Assembly: GCA_019635795.1 (NCBI GenBank)
Contig: JAHBYV010000021.1
Coordinates: 1 to 51,619, forward strand
Reading direction: 5' to 3'
Length of the DNA stretch: 51,619 bases
Source: Rhizobiaceae bacterium
GTDB taxonomy: Bacteria; Pseudomonadota; Alphaproteobacteria; Rhizobiales; Rhizobiaceae
Positions 46,698 to 51,619 of this stretch are shown piece after piece; positions within the stretch are counted from its first letter, which is position 1; every line of letters begins with the position of its first letter. Both the position numbers and the translations under genes were made by a program. Below the pieces are notes generated by a model that was not told where the DNA came from, made no database searches, and saw only the letters and a list, made by a program, of their open reading frames with translations.

Positions 46698-47594
46698 TTA
46701 TGCTCTGCGTCCGGTTCCGGGTATCGATACACGACGCATCTGCACCATTGCCATGGGATGCGACAGGCTTTGAGCATCTGTTTCCAGTTGCAATTCATCG
46801 CCGCCGCGCCGAGTCGTGCGTGCGAGAATTTCAAAGACGGCGGCTGTCGTTGTTTGCAGTGCTTTATCCATGGCCTGACCGGCCAGGAGGCGGGCCAGAA
46901 ATACGGCACCGGTCAGGTCGCCGAGTCCGTTTGGTGGGTTGGGTATAATATGATGTTCCGCCAGCCAGGCGTTGGCCCCCGATATCAACAGATTACCGGT
47001 GAAGTTCTTCATCATGGCAGGCGCTGAAGTCACCAGCAGGTTTGTCGGTGCGAACTCCGACGCCGCCTCAGCCGTGACGCGCAAATCCGGAAGGTCGCGG
47101 CCTACCATCCACGCCAGCTCATACCGGTTCGGGGTCGCGATGTCGGCAATCGGCATGAGTTCGTCACGTATGCGCTCTGCCAGTTCTTGTTTCACATAAA
47201 GCCCGCCGAGGTCGCCCATAACCGGATCGCAGACGTAAAGGGCATTTGGATTATTCGTTCTCACGGCTGAAACGAGCGATTTGAGCGCCGTGACTTGCTC
47301 TACATCTCCCAGATAGCCTGACAGGACCCCTGCGACCTCACCCAGCCAGGGCGCACTTTCCAGATCATGCATCAAGGCCGCGAATTGCTCAGCCGCCAGA
47401 ACAATGCGAGTGGCGCGACCATGCCCGGGATGCCATGGCAAGATCACGGTAGGAACGGCCCAGACGGGATTGCCGAGCGTCTCCAGAGCAAAAACGGCGG
47501 CACGGTTCCCCACCGAACCGCGAACAACATGGCTGGAAACAACAATCACGGCCTTTGGGGTGGTGGCAGGATGCGCGCTTGGTGCGTGTGACAT
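46698..47594 (-). CDS. pdxY: Pyridoxal kinase
   Basis: A 298-residue kinase of the ribokinase/PfkB superfamily that phosphorylates pyridoxal in the B6 salvage pathway. VVSSHVVRGSVGNRAAVFALE is the PdxK/PdxY N-terminal signature, VCDPVMGDLGGLYV contains the phosphate-contact Asp, and PNGLGDLTGAVFLARLL is the anion hole with the catalytic Asp, although the usual GTGD reads GLGD. No Shine-Dalgarno is obvious. The small membrane-protein gene ends three bases upstream, suggesting co-translation. Confidence 0.92.
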   Translation of the reverse strand: MSHAPSAHPATTPKAVIVVSSHVVRGSVGNRAAVFALETLGNPVWAVPTVILPWHPGHGRATRIVLAAEQFAALMHDLESAPWLGEVAGVLSGYLGDVEQVTALKSLVSAVRTNNPNALYVCDPVMGDLGGLYVKQELAERIRDELMPIADIATPNRYELAWMVGRDLPDLRVTAEAASEFAPTNLLVTSAPAMMKNFTGNLLISGANAWLAEHHIIPNPPNGLGDLTGAVFLARLLAGQAMDKALQTTTAAVFEILARTTRRGGDELQLETDAQSLSHPMAMVQMRRVSIPGTGRRA

Positions 47595-47597
47595 GAA

Positions 47598-47834
47598 TCA
47601 GGCCGATATGAGATAGCGTATGAAGAACAGGATGATGGCTATTGTGAAGAGGAAACCGATTATCCGACCGATTCTTGTTCCCCAAGTTTCGATCACGTCA
47701 TTCTGGTCTGCATCTGCCGCACCCAGATGATTCCGAAGTTTTTGCGCGGCACGACCGTATGTCGTTTCCTGTTCGATCTGCCCGAGAATGCGCCGGGACT
47801 CAGCAAGCTCGTCATTTTTCTGTTGTTTGGCCAT
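47598..47834 (-). CDS. Small membrane protein, function unknown
   Basis: From the second ATG at 47834 the protein has 78 residues. The N-terminal half is charged and helical (NDELAESRRILGQIEQE) and ends in a single transmembrane helix (IIGFLFTIAIILFFIRYLI). AAAGG lies eight bases before this ATG but only three before the ATG at 47840, so I prefer the second. I do not recognise the family. It is three bases from the pdxY start on the same strand. Confidence 0.75.
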   Translation of the reverse strand: MAKQQKNDELAESRRILGQIEQETTYGRAAQKLRNHLGAADADQNDVIETWGTRIGRIIGFLFTIAIILFFIRYLISA

Positions 47835-47971
47835 CTGCATCAGCCTTTCGACGTGTGATCGGGACGCCAGAGCAGGCGCAATGTCAAGAATGGCGTTGCC
47901 AATACAGCACTTTTATTGCCTGCGCAGTGTGTTAAGCCTATCGCGACTCAATTCCTCGACGGGGGTGTGTG

Positions 47972-48619
47972 ATGACGTCTTTTGTTTCGGCTTTGCGGCC
48001 GTCCCGCTCAATTCTATCCGTGCTTATGGTGCTGTTGCTGGCGCCGGTATTGTCTGCGTGCGGCTACAACACAATTCCCACAGCAGAGGAAAATGCCAAG
48101 GCAAAGTGGAGCGAGGTACTCAATCAGTACCAGCGTCGCGCGGATCTCATTCCCAATCTGGTTGAAACAGTGAAGGGCTATGCTTCTCACGAGGCTGAAA
48201 CGCTTCAAAGCGTCGTTGAAGCGCGCGCGAAGGCTACGCAGGTCACGATCGATCCAACCAATCTGTCAGACCCGGAAGCGTTCCGGAAGTTTCAGGAAGG
48301 GCAGGCCGGTTTGACCAGCGCGCTGGGACGTTTGCTTGCGGTTGCTGAAAACTATCCTGATTTGAAAGCGAACCAGAACTTTCTTGCATTGCAGGCGCAG
48401 CTGGAAGGTACAGAAAACCGTATCGCAGTGGCGCGCCGTGACTACATTGAAGCTGTCCGCCAATTTAACCTGACGCTTGCTACTTTCCCATCCTTGCTGT
48501 GGGACAAGCTTTGGTTCCACAAGCAACCGTTCCAGAATTTCACTGTGGAGCAGGACAAGATGGAGGCTCCCAAGGTTGATTTTGGTACGAAGCCGCAGGC
48601 CCCGCCTTCTGGCGGCTAA
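47972..48619 (+). CDS. LemA family lipoprotein
   Basis: A 215-residue protein. The N-terminus has a lipoprotein signal with lipobox LSAC, so the protein would be lipid-anchored through that Cys. The LemA domain reads WSEVLNQYQRRADLIPNLVE, then VEARAKATQ and ENYPDLKANQNFLALQAQLE, and ends with NLTLATFPSLL. LemA proteins have no defined activity. GGGGG precedes a GTG at 47969 and the ATG at 47972; I choose the ATG. Two TPM-domain genes follow, a known association. Confidence 0.92.
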   Translation: MTSFVSALRPSRSILSVLMVLLLAPVLSACGYNTIPTAEENAKAKWSEVLNQYQRRADLIPNLVETVKGYASHEAETLQSVVEARAKATQVTIDPTNLSDPEAFRKFQEGQAGLTSALGRLLAVAENYPDLKANQNFLALQAQLEGTENRIAVARRDYIEAVRQFNLTLATFPSLLWDKLWFHKQPFQNFTVEQDKMEAPKVDFGTKPQAPPSGG

Positions 48620-48637
48620 GTTGCGAGTGGCAACGAG

Positions 48638-49501
48638 GTGAATAACGTCACGTTCAACGCTCGAAGCAACAAATGGTGGGCGCTTTTGCCGGCCATTTTG
48701 GCTGTATGCGCCGTGCTTGTTGTCGCCGTACACGCGGCCGAAATTCCTGCGCTGACCGGCAGGGTGGTCGACAACGCTAATCTGCTGGACGCTTCTGCCG
48801 AGCAGGCTCTCTCGTCCGAGTTGGAATCATTTGAGAAAAAATCGAGTGATCAGATCGTTGTTGCGACGATTGAAAGCCTGGATGGAGAATCCATAGAATC
48901 GTTCTCCAACCGATTGTTCAGGGCTTGGCAGCTTGGACAGGCGGGGGAAAATAACGGCGTTCTGTTGCTCGTTGCCCGTGATGATCGCAAGATGCGGATC
49001 GAGGTCGGATATGGTCTGGAGGGAGCCCTCACCGATCTCCACTCAAGTCTGATTATTCAGGACATGGTGCCCTATTTCCGCAATGGCGACTATGCAGGTG
49101 GTATCGCCCAGGCCGTGGATGGCATTGAAAAAGTGCTCGAAGGGCAAGGCGCTGAACTTGAGGCGCGGGCAAAACGCAATCAACAGGATAACCCGGAATC
49201 CATTGATGTTGTTGCCGGTCTGTTTCTGCTTCTATGGTTCACCCTGTTTTTCGGCAGCATCGCAATGGCAATATTGCCGCGTGTTTTCGGCGAGCAGATC
49301 GCGCCGGGCCGTTATCGCTGGCTCGGAATGACATTCAACTATTCATCTGGCGGCCGCCGAAGACGTGACAGCGGTTGGACAACCGGCGGCTGGACAGGTG
49401 GTGGCGGGTGGTCGTCCGGAGGCGGTGGCTGGTCTGGGGGCGGAGGGTTTTCAGGCGGTGGAGGATCGTCCGGGGGCGGAGGTGCATCGGGAGGATGGTG
49501 A
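48638..49501 (+). CDS. TPM domain-containing protein, YgcG type, Gly-rich tail
   Basis: A 287-residue protein. A signal peptide ends near VHAAE. The TPM_phosphatase domain runs from GRVVDNANLLDASAEQAL through QIVVATIESLDGESIESF to KMRIEVGYGLEGALTD. A transmembrane helix (VVAGLFLLLWFTLFFG) near residue 200 is followed by an Arg-rich segment and a tail of some 45 residues that is almost only Gly, Ser and Trp. The start is GTG at 48638. The stop overlaps the next gene's ATG by one base. Confidence 0.9.
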   Translation: MNNVTFNARSNKWWALLPAILAVCAVLVVAVHAAEIPALTGRVVDNANLLDASAEQALSSELESFEKKSSDQIVVATIESLDGESIESFSNRLFRAWQLGQAGENNGVLLLVARDDRKMRIEVGYGLEGALTDLHSSLIIQDMVPYFRNGDYAGGIAQAVDGIEKVLEGQGAELEARAKRNQQDNPESIDVVAGLFLLLWFTLFFGSIAMAILPRVFGEQIAPGRYRWLGMTFNYSSGGRRRRDSGWTTGGWTGGGGWSSGGGGWSGGGGFSGGGGSSGGGGASGGW

Positions 49502-50139
49502 TGAAAGCTCGGACAATCACGCCTCAGGAACGTGCGCGCGTTGCAAGTGCTATCTCAACCGCCGAGGCCAGAACATCCGGCGAAATCTACTGTGTTCTGG
49601 CGCGGTCCAGCAGCAGTTATTTCTACGCGGCGGCATTCATCGTGTTTGTTGCCCTTTTTATCGTCAGCATGGGTGCGGCCCTATGGCTCGAAGCCAACTG
49701 GTACACGATGCGGTTGCCTGTATTCGTAGCCGCGCAGATAGCTGCCACGGTCTGCATATTGCTTCTGCTCGCGATCTTCCCATCCCTTCGGCTTCTTCTT
49801 GTGCCGCGCAAGTTTCAATTTCTTCGCGCGCATGACAATGCGGTAAAACAATTTCTGGCGCGCAATGTTCACGTGACGGCTGTGCGCACGGGTGTTCTGA
49901 TCTTTGTCTCGCTGGCTGAACGATATGCTGAGGTTGTCGCGGATAGCGGTATAAGCGCCAAAGTCGGTCAGGAAGAATGGGACGGCGTTATTCACCAGCT
50001 TATCAATCATGCGCGCCGCGACGAAGTTGCTGACGGGTTTGTTGTTGCCATCGAGATGGTCGGCGCGCTGCTGGCAAAACACTTTCCACCAAAAGCTGTG
50101 AATCCAAACGAACTGGATGATCATTTGGTGGAGATTTAG
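49501..50139 (+). CDS. TPM domain-containing membrane protein
   Basis: A 212-residue protein. The N-terminal segment ARVASAISTAEARTSGEIYC begins the TPM domain, two hydrophobic helices are inserted (YAAAFIVFVALFIVSMGAAL and AAQIAATVCILLLLAIF), and the domain resumes at VFI-type strand GVLIFVSLAERYAEVVADSG. The ATG is at 49501 in TGATG, with GGGAGGATGG as ribosome binding site. The frame extends upstream inside the Gly-rich tail of the previous gene and is an artefact there. It closes the LemA operon. Confidence 0.88.
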   Translation: MKARTITPQERARVASAISTAEARTSGEIYCVLARSSSSYFYAAAFIVFVALFIVSMGAALWLEANWYTMRLPVFVAAQIAATVCILLLLAIFPSLRLLLVPRKFQFLRAHDNAVKQFLARNVHVTAVRTGVLIFVSLAERYAEVVADSGISAKVGQEEWDGVIHQLINHARRDEVADGFVVAIEMVGALLAKHFPPKAVNPNELDDHLVEI

Positions 50140-50185
50140 ATCGCGTCTGGCCTAGACTCTCAACCAATGCCGAATCGCATTTACC

Positions 50186-50202
50186 CACAAGGATCGCTTG
50201 TG
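50186..50202. promoter_or_regulatory. Small perfect dyad upstream of the GNAT gene
   Basis: CACAAG and CTTGTG are perfect complements around GATCG, 34 bases before the acetyltransferase start. It could be an operator or leader hairpin; arms of six bases are easily found by chance. Confidence 0.25.
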
Positions 50203-50236
50203 CTTTGGTGCAGATCGGGCATATGGTTAAAAAAGA

Positions 50237-50743
50237 ATGAAGACGCTAACCATCGATATAAGACGCGCAGAACCGCGGGATGCCGAAGCGATTGCTGAGA
50301 CGCATGAGGCTGCGTGGCTTGGTGCATATAGCGGCATCATTCCTCATCGCGCCCTGCTTTCCATGGTAAATCGACGTGGTTCGCAATGGTGGGCAAACGC
50401 CATTCGCAACGCGACCTCTATTCTTGTCGTCGACGTAGGCGGAGAAGTCGTTGGCTATGCCACACTTGGGCGCAGCCGTGCGCGCCAGTTGGCTCAGGAA
50501 GGTGAGATTTACGAGCTGTATCTACGGCCGGAATATCAGGGCATAGGGCTGGGATCGAGGCTCTTCAAGGAGGCGCGTCGCCGGCTCGCCCAGCATGGTC
50601 TCAAGGGACTGGTTGTTTGGGCCTTGGAGGATAACTCCAATGCGCTTTCGTTTTACGCGGGTAGTGGCGGCAAGGATATTGCCGAAGGCGTCGAGGTCTT
50701 TGAGAACAAAGCCCTGAAGAAAGTTGGCTTCATCTGGGATTGA
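50237..50743 (+). CDS. GNAT family N-acetyltransferase
   Basis: A 168-residue protein of the GNAT fold. IRRAEPRDAEAIAETHEAAW is the first strand and helix, EIYELYLRPEYQGIGLGSRL is motif A with the acetyl-CoA pyrophosphate loop (QGIGLGSRL), and VVWALEDNSNALSFYAGSGG motif B. The substrate is unknown. AAAAAAGA stands before the ATG, a weak ribosome binding site. CTGGGA/TCCCAG arms overlap the stop and may form a weak 3' hairpin. Confidence 0.88.
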   Translation: MKTLTIDIRRAEPRDAEAIAETHEAAWLGAYSGIIPHRALLSMVNRRGSQWWANAIRNATSILVVDVGGEVVGYATLGRSRARQLAQEGEIYELYLRPEYQGIGLGSRLFKEARRRLAQHGLKGLVVWALEDNSNALSFYAGSGGKDIAEGVEVFENKALKKVGFIWD

Positions 50744-50843
50744 AGCATTTCTCCCAGTGAAAACTTGTTGATCTTTCACTTAGATTGAGATTGCGCGACA
50801 CGTTTTGGGGCGCTAATGGCTTCCCAAATTTTTGGAGAACCAG

Positions 50844-51377
50844 ATGCGTATCGAAGCAATATCCACGGGCACAAATCCGCCTGAAGATGTCAACGTCATC
50901 ATTGAGGTGCCGATTGGCGGTGAGCCGATCAAGTATGAGATGGACAAGGAAGCAGGAACGCTTGTTGTCGATCGTTTCCTCTATACGTCGATGCGGTATC
51001 CGGGCAATTACGGTTTCGTTCCCCACACGCTTTCAGGCGACGGTGATCCGATTGACGTGCTGGTGTGCAATACGCGCGAGCTGGTTCCCGGTTGCGTTAT
51101 CAATGTGCGACCAATCGGTGTTCTCATCATGGAAGACAATGCGGGGCAGGATGAGAAGGTCATTGCCGTTCCGTCCACCCATCTGACCAAGCGCTATGAG
51201 CGGGTAAAGAATTATACAGACCTGCCGCAGATCACGCTTGACCAGGTGGCGCACTTCTTCGAGCACTACAAAGATTTGGAGCCCGGTAAATGGGTGAAGA
51301 TTGGCGGTTGGCACGATGCTGAATACGCCAAGAAAATGATCCGCGAAGCCGTGGAACGCTACAAGCAGCAGGGCTGA
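50844..51377 (+). CDS. ppa: Inorganic pyrophosphatase (family I)
   Basis: A 177-residue soluble enzyme that hydrolyses pyrophosphate and drives biosynthetic reactions. [20 protein letters not shown] carries the substrate-binding Lys, [20 protein letters not shown] contains the metal-binding Asp cluster, and [15 protein letters not shown] and [18 protein letters not shown] are conserved later segments. GGAGA precedes the ATG at 50844; an ATG at 50832 lies before that site. A terminator follows 23 bases after the stop. Confidence 0.96.
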   Translation: MRIEAISTGTNPPEDVNVIIEVPIGGEPIKYEMDKEAGTLVVDRFLYTSMRYPGNYGFVPHTLSGDGDPIDVLVCNTRELVPGCVINVRPIGVLIMEDNAGQDEKVIAVPSTHLTKRYERVKNYTDLPQITLDQVAHFFEHYKDLEPGKWVKIGGWHDAEYAKKMIREAVERYKQQG

Positions 51378-51400
51378 TTATCATCGCCATTTCAGAAATC

Positions 51401-51424
51401 GAAGGCCCGTACATGCGGGCCTTC
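51401..51424. terminator. Bidirectional terminator after ppa
   Basis: GAAGGCCCG and CGGGCCTTC form a perfect 9-bp stem around TACATG, followed by TTGCTT on the plus strand. It sits between ppa and the convergent DUF167 gene and may serve both. Confidence 0.8.
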
Positions 51425-51431
51425 TTGCTTA

Positions 51432-51617
51432 TCAGGATTGATCAGCCAACTCGGTAATACGAGTGGTGAGTTCATCCGGAGCGCCAGAAACGAAGACTGT
51501 TTTAAGGCGCGAGGTTTCGCCGCTTGTCACTGAAACGCTGCGCCGGGGCGCTCCGATCCACTCAGCTATCAAATCTTCGAGCGCAGCGTTCGCCTTGCCC
51601 TTTTCGGGTACCGCCCT
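51432..51617 (-). CDS. DUF167 (YggU) family protein, C-terminal part only
   Basis: The minus strand is open from the right edge of the window to a TGA at 51432, giving the last 61 residues. RAVPEKGKANAALEDLIAEW followed by RSVSVTSGETSRLKTV and FVSG is the typical C-terminal half of the DUF167/YggU family, small proteins of unknown function. The N-terminus lies outside the window. It converges on ppa with a shared terminator between. Confidence 0.8.
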   Translation of the reverse strand, partial: RAVPEKGKANAALEDLIAEWIGAPRRSVSVTSGETSRLKTVFVSGAPDELTTRITELADQS

Positions 51618-51619
51618 GA

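Noticed and set aside
49375-49500. Arg/Trp-rich N-terminal extension of the second TPM protein
   Set aside because: It is the out-of-frame reading of the Gly-rich tail of the previous gene; a good ribosome binding site points to the ATG at 49501.

Overview
The window reads as a stretch of core chromosome from an alphaproteobacterium of the order Hyphomicrobiales (Rhizobiales), most likely the Brucella/Ochrobactrum group. The grounds are the protein sequences (an ATP synthase beta subunit with an Ala/Lys-rich N-terminal tail, a 214-residue beta-carbonic anhydrase, a CenR-like response regulator), the order atpHAGDC without F0 genes, the block tsaD / hemC-hemD-Mic60-hemY, and moderate G+C with dense packing. 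This is recognition from memory, not a database search. I saw no insertion sequence, prophage, integrase, CRISPR array, rRNA or tRNA.

Layout. 1-2.3 kb: a cut-off FAD oxidoreductase, a DUF1737 protein, and a minus-strand group of a LON-substrate-binding-domain protein, a Trm112-like protein and a small zincin. 2.3-4.1 kb: an amino-acid ABC binding protein and permease with no ATPase beside them, then an unlisted 43-codon ORF. 4.2-6.8 kb: leuC facing two envelope-directed proteins. 7.0-10.5 kb: the succinate dehydrogenase operon sdhCDAB. 10.5-14.5 kb: yceH, an OsmC protein, a YbaK-type deacylase, a UbiH-type hydroxylase and tesB. 14.6-16.5 kb: glnK-amtB behind a sigma-54-type promoter. 16.6-20.9 kb: ftsK, lolA, xthA. 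20.9-22.8 kb: a cyclic-nucleotide-binding protein, a CenR-like response regulator and an L,D-transpeptidase. 22.8-26.3 kb: minus-strand tsaD-gpsA-yciI-EVE-methyltransferase. 26.4-31.0 kb: hemC, hemD, Mic60, hemY. 31.1-35.1 kb: an AT-rich DUF805/SHOCT gene, fsa, priA and a small membrane protein. 35.4-40.5 kb: F1 ATP synthase. 40.6-44.7 kb: typA and an M3 peptidase, minus strand. 44.8-47.8 kb: a Bcr/CflA transporter, carbonic anhydrase, pyridoxal kinase and a small membrane protein. 48.0-50.1 kb: a LemA/TPM/TPM operon. 50.2-51.6 kb: a GNAT acetyltransferase, inorganic pyrophosphatase and a cut-off DUF167 protein.

Most of the content is housekeeping: respiration (sdh, atp), heme, nitrogen sensing and ammonium uptake, envelope maintenance (lolA, L,D-transpeptidase, LemA/TPM, Mic60) and replication/repair (priA, ftsK, xthA). 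I found no clearly new multi-gene system. What deserves a second look is mostly regulatory: a perfect CtrA-type box at 6787, an FNR/FixK-like near-palindrome between fsa and priA, perfect dyads upstream of osmC and ftsK, a large nested dyad at 2168-2209, a shared 10-mer upstream of the cyclic-nucleotide protein and the response regulator, and the 43-codon ORF before leuC.
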